Of a stretch of 25,275 nucleotides of DNA, positions 7,951-15,643 are shown one piece after another (positions within the stretch are counted from its first letter, which is position 1; each line of letters begins with the position of its first letter). The stretch covers positions 6,914,121 to 6,939,395 of the forward strand of contig NZ_JAUDRJ010000003.1 in the NCBI RefSeq assembly GCF_030382115.1, read 5' to 3'. The notes under the pieces were generated by a model that searched no databases, was not told the origin of the DNA, and was given only the letters and a program-made list of their open reading frames with translations. The translations under genes were made by a program, and so were the position numbers. This DNA comes from Nostoc sp. GT001 (GTDB lineage Bacteria; Cyanobacteriota; Cyanobacteriia; Cyanobacteriales; Nostocaceae).

Positions 7951-8023
7951 CGCGCCCTGGAGGACTTGAACCCCCGACATCAGGTTTTGGAGACCTGCGT
8001 TCTACCAACTGAACTAAGAGCGC
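7951..8023 (-). tRNA. trnW: tRNA-Trp (anticodon CCA)
   Basis: A 73-nt cloverleaf on the minus strand. Acceptor stem GCGCTCT/AGGGCGC pairs with one T-G wobble. The D-arm region is TTAGTTCAGTTGGTAGAAC; the anticodon loop CTCCAAA carries CCA; the T-arm contains GGTTCAAGTCC. The discriminator is G, as expected for tRNA-Trp. The 3' CCA is not encoded. It lies between rplS and secE, the common bacterial trnW-secE-nusG neighbourhood. Confidence 0.97.
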
Positions 8024-8116
8024 ACAAGCTGTTTTTGATTCAGTGATTGCGCTGAACTAAATTTCAGTTTAACGCAATATGCGATTTATATCATACTTTA
8101 ATTTTGTTGGGAAAAC

Positions 8117-8138
8117 AAGTCAGCGGCAGATGCCGCTT
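8117..8138 (-). terminator. Possible weak terminator after rplS
   Basis: AGCGGCA and TGCCGCT form a perfect 7-bp stem with a 2-base formal loop (8122-8137), about 40 bases past the rplS stop. On the minus strand the tail is GACTTGTTTTCC, an interrupted T-run. It could partly separate rplS from trnW and the downstream genes; the evidence is modest. Confidence 0.35.
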
Positions 8139-8176
8139 GCAGCTTGAGATTTCTCCCATAATGATTGCAGGACGAA

Positions 8177-8539
8177 TCACAAAGGGCGGTCAAACCGTTG
8201 CTTGATTCGGGTTGCCTTACCTACGCGATCGCGGAGATAATAGAGTTTAGCACGGCGTACCTTACCGCGACGTAACACTTTAATGCTGTCAATCCGGGGA
8301 GAATGCAACAGAAATACCCGCTCAACGCCCACGCCTTGAAAAACCTTACGAACTGTAATAGTTTCGTTGATGCCGCCATTGCGCTTGGCAATCACAACTC
8401 CCTCGTAGGGTTGCACGCGGTATTTTTCGCCTTCCTTGATTTTCACTCCCACTTTTACAGTGTCGCCCACATAAATGTCGGGCAGATTCGATTTTATCTG
8501 TTCCGCTTCAATGGAGCGGATAATCTCTTGAGCGTTCAT
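8177..8539 (-). CDS. rplS: 50S ribosomal protein L19
   Basis: A 120-residue large-subunit protein at the 30S-50S interface. Family signatures are [52 protein letters not shown] and [20 protein letters not shown]. The length is normal. It heads the minus-strand block and is divergent from the GT2 gene; the 153-base gap must hold both promoters, but no convincing -35/-10 pair can be picked by eye. Confidence 0.97.
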   Translation of the reverse strand: MNAQEIIRSIEAEQIKSNLPDIYVGDTVKVGVKIKEGEKYRVQPYEGVVIAKRNGGINETITVRKVFQGVGVERVFLLHSPRIDSIKVLRRGKVRRAKLYYLRDRVGKATRIKQRFDRPL

Positions 8540-8692
8540 AGTCTTTCTGTCTGCTTAAAAAAAACTCACGATCATCAATGATAAATCGATAATCCTATTT
8601 CAGTCTACTTGTTAGGATTGATAATTGTACTGATACAACAGCTTAAAGATCGAAGCTATATTGCAGAATGCCGTACTACAAAGGAAAAATTT

Positions 8693-9751
8693 ATGAAATT
8701 TAGTATTGTCATCAGTACATATAATCGCTTGAATTTGCTTAAAAGAGCAATTGATTCGGCTCGTAACCAAACAATCGAGTGCGAGGTGGTTGTTGCTGAC
8801 GATTGTTCTTCAGATGACACCCAAGCCTATCTCAAAAGCTTAGGGGACAAGGTTGTTTACCATCGTAACGAAATTAACCAAGGTCATGCAGCAACGGTAA
8901 ATGCTGGAGTTGCTAAAGCTAGCGGCGACTGGATTAAGTTTTTAGATGATGACGACTATTTAGCACCTAACTGCATAGAAGAGATGGCCAAGGCGATCGC
9001 ACTTCGTCCCGATGCTGTAATCTGCTCTTGTGTGGCGGCTCAGGTGGATGGCAATGAAGTTGAACTCTCTCGCACCCCTCAAGTTGGCCCCGGTTTAGCT
9101 TTTTACATCCCCCAAGCCGATATTCACTACGGGATGCTTCTAGAGCTTGTACCCTTTGGCACACCTGTACAAGTAGCTTGTCGACGTGATGCTTTCCTGC
9201 AAAGTGGTGGTTGGGACTCCACACTCGATGCTAACTGTGATGACATCGATTCCTGGATTCGGATTGCTCAGTTTGGGGATGCTATTTTCTTCAACCAGTG
9301 TCTTGCTTACCGCACTATCTGGCCGGGTGCGTATAATCAAAAGTTTTCTTTGTCTCGGCGGTTGACGACAAATATTTTGATGAAGGAGAAAATTTACGCC
9401 TTGGTAAATGAGCAACATCGCTCAAAGATTCCCGTCTTTCAGGATATAAAAAATTACCTGAAACTCCATTGGCTTTTAGTCGCACTGAAACAAAAAAATC
9501 TCAAAAGTTTTCTTTCAATCATAGATCCATCAATACTTTCTCCTCGGTCTTGGAAATTTTTGCTAAATGCTATTTCATCACGCCGCTCTCAGGGAAACAA
9601 TTCTCAGGTTCGTAAACTTGTATTGATTGAGTTTTACTATGATGTCTGGCAAAATGCCCAAAATCAAAGCGCCAGTCTTCAGAATTTAGAATTAGATTCT
9701 GTGCCACTGGTGAACTTGCCTGTCAGCGCTCAGTCAAACTCTGAACGCTAA
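8693..9751 (+). CDS. Family 2 glycosyltransferase
   Basis: A 352-residue GT-A fold glycosyltransferase, likely adding a sugar from a nucleotide-sugar donor to a surface glycan or lipid; donor and acceptor are unknown. The N-terminal block MKFSIVISTYNRLNLLKRAI, the VVVADDCSSDDT nucleotide-binding segment (~32-43) and the DDDD metal-binding cluster (~85-88, in KFLDDDDYL) are typical of GT2. A WDSTLDANCDDIDSWIRIA segment marks the acceptor half. The frame is open to a TTG at 8609, but ATG 8693 is preferred because AAGGA precedes it and the domain starts there. It lies upstream of a frameshifted GT4 gene on the same strand, though 659 bases apart. Confidence 0.88.
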   Translation: MKFSIVISTYNRLNLLKRAIDSARNQTIECEVVVADDCSSDDTQAYLKSLGDKVVYHRNEINQGHAATVNAGVAKASGDWIKFLDDDDYLAPNCIEEMAKAIALRPDAVICSCVAAQVDGNEVELSRTPQVGPGLAFYIPQADIHYGMLLELVPFGTPVQVACRRDAFLQSGGWDSTLDANCDDIDSWIRIAQFGDAIFFNQCLAYRTIWPGAYNQKFSLSRRLTTNILMKEKIYALVNEQHRSKIPVFQDIKNYLKLHWLLVALKQKNLKSFLSIIDPSILSPRSWKFLLNAISSRRSQGNNSQVRKLVLIEFYYDVWQNAQNQSASLQNLELDSVPLVNLPVSAQSNSER

Positions 9752-10410
9752 ACGAGGACGTTACTACCAACTACGAAATTTGTCGCAGTGAAATTATCCA
9801 AAGTCGCCAAGGTGTAAAAATAATAATAAAGAAGTACCCGATTGCAAAAATTATATTTTGCCATCAGACCATGTTATTTGTATATGAGGTGGGAATTGTG
9901 GAATTTGATTAGAAGTGTGGAGGATGTAACGTTGCCATTTTCTCACCTCAAATTAAGGTTATGAGTTCAACTAAAACTGACTGAAGCTTTATCATTACTG
10001 GGCTTTCACACAATTATTAACAGTAATAATGAATTATTTGTTACCATTAATTTTTTTCTTTATCATCAAGCACAATGCTGTTGTTATAAAGCAGTATTTT
10101 AAAAAAGCTTTTATTCTGTGTTTTGGCTGGTGTGCTGTACTAGAGTTTCGATACTAAGTATTGGGAAATATAAAATTTGAGATAACAGATTCAGTCTTCA
10201 GAATTTTGAAGTTTTACCCCGATTTATCGAGCCGTTACTGAATAAGTCTTTAAGCTAAGTAACTGGTAATAAGCGCTCTTAATCAGTAGAAAGTGGTTAA
10301 TTTTACGCACTACTGACTACTTTTGAGTTGTCGCTGAAGACCTCAATAATTATGTTGGTTGATTTATACTCGGTTACTTATCTTTATTTTTTATATACAT
10401 CTCAAAGATT
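9752..10410. other. 659-bp AT-rich gap between two glycosyltransferase genes
   Basis: No convincing coding sequence, tRNA or known structured RNA was seen. Short palindromes occur (AATTATTAACAGTAATAATG near 10012-10031; TCAGTAG 10283-10289 with CTACTGA 10310-10316). The gap is long for the area, so the two glycosyltransferases probably have separate promoters. Confidence 0.5.
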
Positions 10411-11470
10411 ATGCGAATCATACATATTTTGAACCACGTTCAAGAAATAGGTAACGGTATTGTGAATGTGGCTGTGGATCTGGCTTGTCTACAGGCAAAA
10501 TCTGGTTATGAGGTAGCGGTTGTTTCTGCTGGTGGAGAATACGAGGCTTTGCTAGAGCTTTGTGGTGTCAAACATTACCACTTGAACCAAAGCAGAAAAC
10601 CGCTAAATACGATTAAAGCAGCTATACGTTATCGAGCGATCGCGAGCTGAATTTCAGCCGGATATTGTTCATGCCCACATGATGACGGGGGTAATATTAG
10701 CACGTATTTTTAAAGGAAACAAATATGCTTTAGTTTCTACAGTCCACAACGAATTTCAGCGTGCCAGCCTACTAATGGGTTTAGCTGACAGAGTAATTGC
10801 TGTCAGTAAAGCTGTATGTGATTCTATGATTAGGCGTGGTATTCCAGAACATAAGTTGCGGGTAGTATGTAATGGCACTTTAGGTAGTCCCCGCACCCGA
10901 CATATACAAGATTATCAACCTTTACCATTACAGCATCCAGCGATCGCCACTGTAGCCGGGATGTATCAACGCAAGGGAATTGCTGAGTTAATTGCTGCCT
11001 TTGAACAAATTGCCTCAGATTTTCCCCAAGCCCATCTTTATTTGGTAGGAAATGGCCCTGATAAACAGCTATTTGAAGCACAGGCAGAAGCAACTTCTGT
11101 AAAAGAACGCATTCATTTTGAAGGCTTTCAACCGGAACCTCAACGCTATCTAATATCTTGTGACATATTTGTGCTGGCTTCCCACCGTGACCCTTGCCCT
11201 TTGGTACTTTCGGAAGCGAGAGAAACTGGAACTGCGATCGTCGGAACTCAGGTAGACGGGATTCCTGAAGCTTTAGACAACGGGCGAGCAGGTCTTTTAG
11301 TGCCAGCAAAAGATAGTCATGCTTTAGCTGAGGTTTTAGTGCAACTACTGAGTAATGCCGAGATGCTGCAAGAGTGGAAACAGCGGGCAAAGAAAAACCT
11401 AGAGAGGCTGAGTGTTGCCCGCGTCCATCAGGAAACAATGACAGTGTATCGTGAGTTAATTACAGAATGA
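10411..11470 (+). pseudogene. Frameshifted family 4 glycosyltransferase
   Basis: Two reading frames together form one GT4 (GT-B fold) retaining glycosyltransferase of about 352 residues. The first frame (10411-10650, 79 codons) gives the Rossmann start MRIIHILNHVQEIGNGIVNV and stops at TGA. The second, shifted by one base, is readable from about 10640 to 11470. It supplies EFQPDIVHAHMMTG, TVHNEF, ADRVIAVSKAV, the donor-site region VAGMYQRKGI, GNGPD, and the E-x7-E type block SEARETGTAIVGTQVDGIPE. Removing one base near 10648 (the T of AGCTGAA) would restore RYRAIAS-EFQPDIVHAH. The break lies right after a HIP1 octamer. It may be a true pseudogene or a sequencing error; the rest of the gene is undamaged, so the lesion is recent or artefactual. 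Confidence 0.8.
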
Positions 11471-11475
11471 GGGCG

Positions 11476-11540
11476 TTAGGAGTTAGGAGTTAGGAGTTAG
11501 GAGTTAAGAGTTAGGAGTTAGGAGTTAGGAGTTAGGAGTT
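11476..11540. repeat. Tandem TTAGGAG heptamer array (9 units)
   Basis: Nine contiguous 7-base units plus a partial one start six bases after the GT4 stop codon. Unit five is TTAAGAG, the rest are TTAGGAG. This is the short tandemly repeated repetitive class common in heterocystous cyanobacteria. Confidence 0.95.
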
Positions 11541-11592
11541 TTGTTTATCTCCTTGTCCCTTTGTCCCCTCATCTCCCTGCTCCCTACTCCCT

Positions 11593-12252
11593 TTAACAGA
11601 GCGATCGCTTTAATTTTAAAGCTACGCCTAAAGCGCCAAAAACTAGTACACCCAAAACATTAGCTGATTCAGGAACAGATGCTGTGTAATAAGAAGCCAC
11701 TCTGATCGGCCCATCTTTATCTTCTTGGTCTGCTGGAATTGGTGGAATGATTCCAGCACCTGGCGCTAGATTAGGCAGGGAAGCGAATGGATTGTAAAAC
11801 AGGCTTCCGTTTGGGATGACGCCACCACTAAAAGTGATAGTACTACCAGCAATGGTAATGTCTGTAAAAATATCCTTTAGATCGGGGTTAGCAGAGTTAC
11901 CAATCTTCCCATCTCCATTAACATCTCCCCACTCCACTGTTTCATGATCAAATGGTGGAGTAGAATTCGGATTACTATAGGACAGCGTTTTTAAATCAAA
12001 GACCAAGCTTTTTATATCGTATCCGGTAGCATTTAGAAAGTTATTAGCTACATCTGGGACACCATATTCTATTACTTCCCCTGGTAAAAATCCTGTAAGG
12101 GTTCTTGGTTTTTTTGCGTAGAGTACATCTTGATTTTTAGTCGTCACAATGGGTTCTACAAAGATGACGGCTCTTGCTGGTGTCGAAGACAAAAAACTAA
12201 TTCCTGCTGCTCCGAGAACAGACAAGGCTATTTTTGTGGCAATTCTAGTCAT
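11593..12252 (-). CDS. Exported PEP-CTERM-like protein with a calcium-loop motif
   Basis: A 219-residue protein with a signal peptide (~1-28, ending TPARA). The C-terminal sorting-type tail (~192-219) is SVPESANVL, then a hydrophobic span GVLVFGALGVAL and the basic end KLKRSLC. This is the PEP-CTERM layout, with PES in place of the usual PEP. Known PEP-CTERM tails direct exosortase processing and are linked to extracellular polysaccharide. A DVNGDGKIGN loop at ~110-119 fits a single EF-hand/dockerin-type calcium site. The middle of the protein is otherwise not recognised. AAAGGA precedes the ATG. It lies next to glycosyltransferase genes but on the opposite strand. Confidence 0.75.
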   Translation of the reverse strand: MTRIATKIALSVLGAAGISFLSSTPARAVIFVEPIVTTKNQDVLYAKKPRTLTGFLPGEVIEYGVPDVANNFLNATGYDIKSLVFDLKTLSYSNPNSTPPFDHETVEWGDVNGDGKIGNSANPDLKDIFTDITIAGSTITFSGGVIPNGSLFYNPFASLPNLAPGAGIIPPIPADQEDKDGPIRVASYYTASVPESANVLGVLVFGALGVALKLKRSLC

Positions 12253-12598
12253 ATTTGTGTCCTTTGGATATTGATTCGCAGAATGCTATACCGGATGGTC
12301 TAAATCAAACAGCAAAAACTCACTTTGAAACTGCTATCTATCTGCTAGATAAATAGTGGTTAATGTGTTTTTGCTCACTGAGTTGATATCTACTCATAGG
12401 TTGATTTATAAAGCAATTCTTGTAATGCTTTATCATGATAACTAGTAATTTCACGCAATCTTTATAAAAAATCCAAATTATAACTTATACATTGACAGAT
12501 TAGACAATATGTGAGTCATAAGTAATTACTCTGACTGCTAATCGGGAAAAAGTTTTACAGAAAATTCAACAGTTAAAGCACAAGTTGTAATCAAGGCT
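12253..12598. other. 346-bp gap with a possible coding remnant
   Basis: Mostly AT-rich with no RNA gene seen. On the plus strand at 12522-12590 a short frame ends in LTANREKVLQKIQQLKHKL and a stop. Its helical, heptad-like composition looks like the C-terminus of a lost protein, but it has no start codon and an in-frame stop just before it. No terminator was recognised for the permease gene that ends at 12599. Confidence 0.3.
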
Positions 12599-13426
12599 TT
12601 AATCTTGTTGATGAGCAAATTTATAACCACCCCAGAGAGAAAGAGCGATCGCGATCGCCAACAAAATCGGTATGCTGTACCAAGGAAACTGAGACAAGGG
12701 TAAATGAGCAACTGCACGCAGTCCGATGCTGGCGTAGGTTAGTGGCAGCAGGTAAACTAAAACTTTGAGAGCCGCTGGTAGTGTAGCAGGGTCAAAAAAA
12801 GTCGCTCCTAAAAACGACATGGGGATAATGATAAAGTTATTGTAGAGTCCAACTGATTCGAGCGATCGCACACTCAACCCTACAATCACCCCTAATCCAG
12901 CAAATACCGCACAATTCAGCACCACTAACAGTAAAAACAGTGGGTTGAGAAAATTCCAGTTTCCACTAAACAGCAGCGCTACCAAAATCACGGAACCGGA
13001 AGTCATCAAACCCCGCACGACTCCCACCAGCATTTTACCGATGTACAACGCTAAAGGATTTATGGGAGTTAACAACAATTCCTCAAAGGTTTTGGTAAAT
13101 AGTCTGTCTCCACAAATTGAAAATGTCGTTCCAGCAAAGCTAACTGTCATCGACGACAGCGCCACCATTCCCGGTAATATAAATTCCAAATAGTTGTCAT
13201 AGTTACCACTAATTCCCGAACCTGGTTTGATGGAACTACCCAAACCCAAGCCAAAAGCTAAAATATATATGAGTGGCGATATTAAACCTGATGCAGCAAC
13301 TGGTAGAATTCTCACGCGTAAATCTAGCCAATCTCCCCAAAAAATAGTCAGACTATCAGCCAGGAAGATTTGAAGTTGTGAATTTTTGAACCTCTTGCCC
13401 GAAGGTAGCGCTCTTTGAGATGTCAC
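12599..13426 (-). CDS. ABC-2 type transporter permease
   Basis: A 275-residue integral membrane protein with about six hydrophobic spans (~40-62, 80-102, 128-152, 160-186, 196-210/218-235, 250-268). The cytoplasmic segment TKTFEELLLTPINPLALYIG and the C-terminal LPLTYASIGLRAV block match ABC-2 exporters of the DrrB/NodJ type, which move polysaccharides, lipids or drugs outward. It needs a separate ATPase, and none is encoded next to it here, so the partner must lie elsewhere. The start is GTG (13424-13426) with no strong Shine-Dalgarno; no ATG lies near the N-terminus. The 3' end contains two overlapping HIP1 octamers. The cargo is unknown. Confidence 0.85.
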   Translation of the reverse strand: MTSQRALPSGKRFKNSQLQIFLADSLTIFWGDWLDLRVRILPVAASGLISPLIYILAFGLGLGSSIKPGSGISGNYDNYLEFILPGMVALSSMTVSFAGTTFSICGDRLFTKTFEELLLTPINPLALYIGKMLVGVVRGLMTSGSVILVALLFSGNWNFLNPLFLLLVVLNCAVFAGLGVIVGLSVRSLESVGLYNNFIIIPMSFLGATFFDPATLPAALKVLVYLLPLTYASIGLRAVAHLPLSQFPWYSIPILLAIAIALSLWGGYKFAHQQD

Positions 13427-13782
13427 TTGCTTTCAATTAGTTATTAAAATTTCATGAAATCTTAATTTACATTGTTTTACAGATCAATTACTAGGGGGAG
13501 CAAAAATATCTCATCCGAAAAATTGGAAATTAACAACAAAAGTTAGATATTTTAAGCATTCTGACTAGATCAATTGTGAAAACTAAATTAGCTATATCTG
13601 ATAACAATTAAAAGTATGAAAATTTTGTCCCAATATCTAGACAAACTAGTATTCTTTTCATTGAACAAGAATATCACAGAGAAAATCACAGGCAATTACA
13701 GTCAAGAATAGGCATACTGAAAGAGGGAGAAAAAATTTTAGACTACTCCCTCCCAAATCGGCGTGAAGGTGATTAAGCAACA
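13427..13782. other. 356-bp divergent intergenic region
   Basis: It separates the ABC permease (minus) from the DUF3172 gene (plus). It is AT-rich. A perfect palindrome ATTTCATGAAAT lies at 13449-13460, 23 bases upstream of the permease start. GAGGGAG (13723-13729) can pair with CTCCCTC (13746-13752) in the leader of the DUF3172 gene. GAAGGTG near 13765 is a usable ribosome-binding site. No promoter was firmly identified. Confidence 0.4.
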
Positions 13783-14322
13783 ATGAGACGTAAATCTACT
13801 GGTAGATCGGCTACTACTTCTAAACCCTCTATTTTCCAATCCCCTCTATTTAACTTCACCACCATCGCAATTATGGGAGGGGTGTTGATTTTGGGAATTG
13901 GGATTGGGATTGCTTTTAGTTCTACAGCCACGTTGTCCTCATCAAATGTGGCTTCCCGTGACTTCATTGACACCAAAGCACCAAACCCTGAAATTTGTGT
14001 GCAGTATGGAGCTAGTGCGATGGTGATGGACGCTAGACTGTTTGTTACTCTCAACCCCTTTAATGTTTATGTTGCCCAGCCGAATATGCGTCCTGGATGT
14101 GTGATCCGACAAAATAACTGGGCGCTTTTAGAGAACCGTAAACTGGTGACATCCGATCAGGTTAGAGATTGCAAAAATCGCCTGAACACTTTTGGTTTTA
14201 CAGGTAACTTGGATAGTGACAAACCTGATATTAGATGTATATATCAGAATGAAGCTGCTCAAAACTTCTTCAACGCTCAACCGGGAGCAGTTGGAACACC
14301 TCAAGAAACGGATAGATTTTAG
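13783..14322 (+). CDS. DUF3172-type cyanobacterial membrane-anchored protein
   Basis: A 179-residue protein that I recognise as the DUF3172 family of cyanobacteria and plastid-lineage genomes; its function is not known. The basic N-terminus MRRKSTGRSATTSKPS is followed by one membrane span (~26-46, FTTIAIMGGVLILGIGIGIA). The soluble domain of ~120 residues contains conserved-looking CVQYGASAMVMDAR, NPFNVYVAQPNMRPGCVIR and NNWALLE, and four cysteines that could form disulphides if it faces the lumen or periplasm. GAAGGTG precedes the ATG. It stands alone between minus-strand genes. Confidence 0.8.
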   Translation: MRRKSTGRSATTSKPSIFQSPLFNFTTIAIMGGVLILGIGIGIAFSSTATLSSSNVASRDFIDTKAPNPEICVQYGASAMVMDARLFVTLNPFNVYVAQPNMRPGCVIRQNNWALLENRKLVTSDQVRDCKNRLNTFGFTGNLDSDKPDIRCIYQNEAAQNFFNAQPGAVGTPQETDRF

Positions 14323-14339
14323 ATTTGGGTATTGGGTAT

Positions 14340-14412
14340 GAGAGGCAGAGGAGCAGAGGGGTAGAGGGGAAAAACTTACTGCCACTTCTCCCTTGCTCCC
14401 CTGCTCCCCTGC
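14340..14412 (+). repeat. Dispersed GC-skewed repeat, copy A (inverted partner at 17791)
   Basis: A purine-rich half (GAGAGGCAGAGGAGCAGAGG...) is joined through TTACTGCCACTTCTCCC to a C-rich half (CTTGCTCCCCTGCTCCCCTGC). The reverse complement of 17791-17856 matches it over about 65 bases with only a few differences. The two copies flank the deoR-like/transketolase-like pair in opposite orientation. Confidence 0.85.
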
Positions 14413-14433
14413 GATCGCATCTTCAAAATCAGA

Positions 14434-15198
14434 TCATTCGTACTCATCACGTATAATGGTCAAACCTAAAGCTTTGTAGGCACTCAGCATATTATTAGAT
14501 ACCGTGGGTGCTGTTACTAGGTAAGTCAGGGCATGAATAGACTCCACTAGATAAGGAGCAGCGGTGTCTAATTTTTCTGCTGTCACTAATCCTACTACCT
14601 CAGCCGATCCAGCAATCATCGCTCGTTTGACGTGGGCTTCGTCTAGGTTAGGTACACTAATCCCAACCTCTGGATGTAAACTGCAAACTCCCAACATGCA
14701 CAAATCTGCACGAATCATCCGCAATGTCTCAATTGTGACACTTCCGACATTCACCAAGGCTTTTTTATAAAGTTGTCCACCTAACATCACAACTTCTATA
14801 TAGGGATGTTCTGCTAAAGCAACTGCTATTGGTGGACTATTTGTGATCACTGTTGCGTGCAAATCTAGAGGCAAATGACGGCTTACTTGGAGAGTTGTTG
14901 TACCTCCGTCTAAAATCACCACCTGTCCCGTACAAACTAATTTTGCTGCTGTCCGAGCGATCGCTTCCTTTTCTTTTGGCGCTTGCTTTTGGCGATCGGC
15001 ATAACTAGCGGTGGCTGGAGATTTGAGGAGCGCTCCCCCATGAACGCGTTGCAATAGTCCCGTTTCTGCCAGTTCTCGCAAGTCCCGGCGAATCGTATCC
15101 TCAGAAACTTTGAGAACAGCACTAAGTTCTGTCGAAAGTACCTTTTTATCACGACGCAGAATTTCTAAGATGAATTGTCGTCGTTCAGCAGTTAGCAT
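14434..15198 (-). CDS. DeoR-family transcriptional regulator
   Basis: A 254-residue repressor-type protein. The N-terminal winged helix-turn-helix (~1-58) reads MLTAERRQFILEILRRDKKV then TELSAVLKVSEDTIRRDLRE and RVHGGALL, the DeoR signature. The C-terminal DeoRC sensor domain (~75-235) has the phosphosugar-binding DGGTTTLQVSRHL block and VMLGGQLYKKALVNVGSVT. Members usually repress a nearby sugar-metabolism gene until a phosphorylated sugar binds. The gene is divergent from the transketolase-like gene, the obvious candidate target, and direct repeats just upstream of its ATG could be operators for self-control. The actual effector is unknown. Confidence 0.92.
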   Translation of the reverse strand: MLTAERRQFILEILRRDKKVLSTELSAVLKVSEDTIRRDLRELAETGLLQRVHGGALLKSPATASYADRQKQAPKEKEAIARTAAKLVCTGQVVILDGGTTTLQVSRHLPLDLHATVITNSPPIAVALAEHPYIEVVMLGGQLYKKALVNVGSVTIETLRMIRADLCMLGVCSLHPEVGISVPNLDEAHVKRAMIAGSAEVVGLVTAEKLDTAAPYLVESIHALTYLVTAPTVSNNMLSAYKALGLTIIRDEYE

Positions 15199-15210
15199 AA
15201 TTAATTTTCC

Positions 15211-15245
15211 TGAAATTGCGTTTTTGGGCTTGAAATTGCGTGTTT
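15211..15245. promoter_or_regulatory. Direct repeats TGAAATTGCGT upstream of the DeoR gene
   Basis: TGAAATTGCGTTTTTG (15211-15226) and TGAAATTGCGTGTTTG (15231-15246) are repeated with a 20-base period, 13 bases from the DeoR start codon. Tandem TGAAA/TTTCA-type half-sites about two helical turns apart are a plausible DeoR-family operator. This is inference from position and symmetry. Confidence 0.45.
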
Positions 15246-15294
15246 GTGATTTTATACTTATTGATATGCAAGTTTTTGTACGTTAATCCGTAAC

Positions 15295-15332
15295 TTCAAT
15301 TGAATTCAAGCACATTCATGCACAATTGAATT
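15295..15332. promoter_or_regulatory. Repeated CAATTGAATT in the deoR-tkt divergent region
   Basis: CAATTGAATT occurs at 15297-15306 and 15323-15332, 26 bases apart; the first copy forms the palindrome TTCAATTGAA. It may be a second operator or promoter element. Support is only by repetition and location. Confidence 0.3.
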
Positions 15333-15438
15333 TATTGATTTTGGCATTTGATGAAATCACACGTTTCCACAATGGTTCCGAGTGGTTGGCTTGAGATTGG
15401 ATAATTGTTGCCCAATGGGGGTTTTAACAATTTTTTTT

Positions 15439-15584
15439 AACGTGAGTTCGATGAACCTCTCCCTCCCAGCCTCCCTCTCCGAAACGGAAAGGGAGGAGAA
15501 ACGCAAAATTAAGCTTTTTGCTCCCCTCTCCGCGTCGGAGAGGGGCTGGGGGAGAGGTCAAATAAGACTTGTCGAACTCACGTT
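15439..15584. mobile_element. Foldback/MITE-like repeat between deoR-like and tkt-like genes
   Basis: The perfect 13-bp terminal inverted repeat AACGTGAGTTCGA (15439-15451) / TCGAACTCACGTT (15572-15584) is followed inward by longer imperfect arms (15455-15482 against 15535-15558, ACCTCTCCC...CCAGCC...CTCTCCGA). Within the arms are two further local hairpins (about 15470-15497 and a perfect 10-bp stem at 15523-15545). It is flanked by T-runs on both sides, which could be a target duplication. There is no transposase, so it would be non-autonomous if mobile. It lies 60 bases before the transketolase-like start and so within its leader or promoter. Confidence 0.6.
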
Positions 15585-15643
15585 TTTTTAGTGCGATCGC
15601 GCCTTCTGCTTGTTCAAATTGTTTTTTATTCAATCAATAAACC

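Noticed and set aside
7951..8023. tRNA-Trp as an integration (attachment) site
   Set aside because: No integrase gene and no repeated 3' tRNA fragment occurs in the window; the flanking gene order is the ordinary one.
9752..10410. Small gene or structured RNA in the long gap between glycosyltransferases
   Set aside because: Only short frames without ribosome-binding sites and weak AT-rich palindromes were found.
10640..10650. Programmed ribosomal frameshift in the GT4 gene
   Set aside because: No slippery heptamer and no downstream pseudoknot is visible; GT4 enzymes are not known for recoding.
10830..11438. 202-codon minus-strand frame over the GT4 gene
   Set aside because: It is antisense to the GT4 coding sequence, whose motifs are certain.
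11476..11540. CRISPR array
   Set aside because: The units are contiguous 7-base repeats without spacers.
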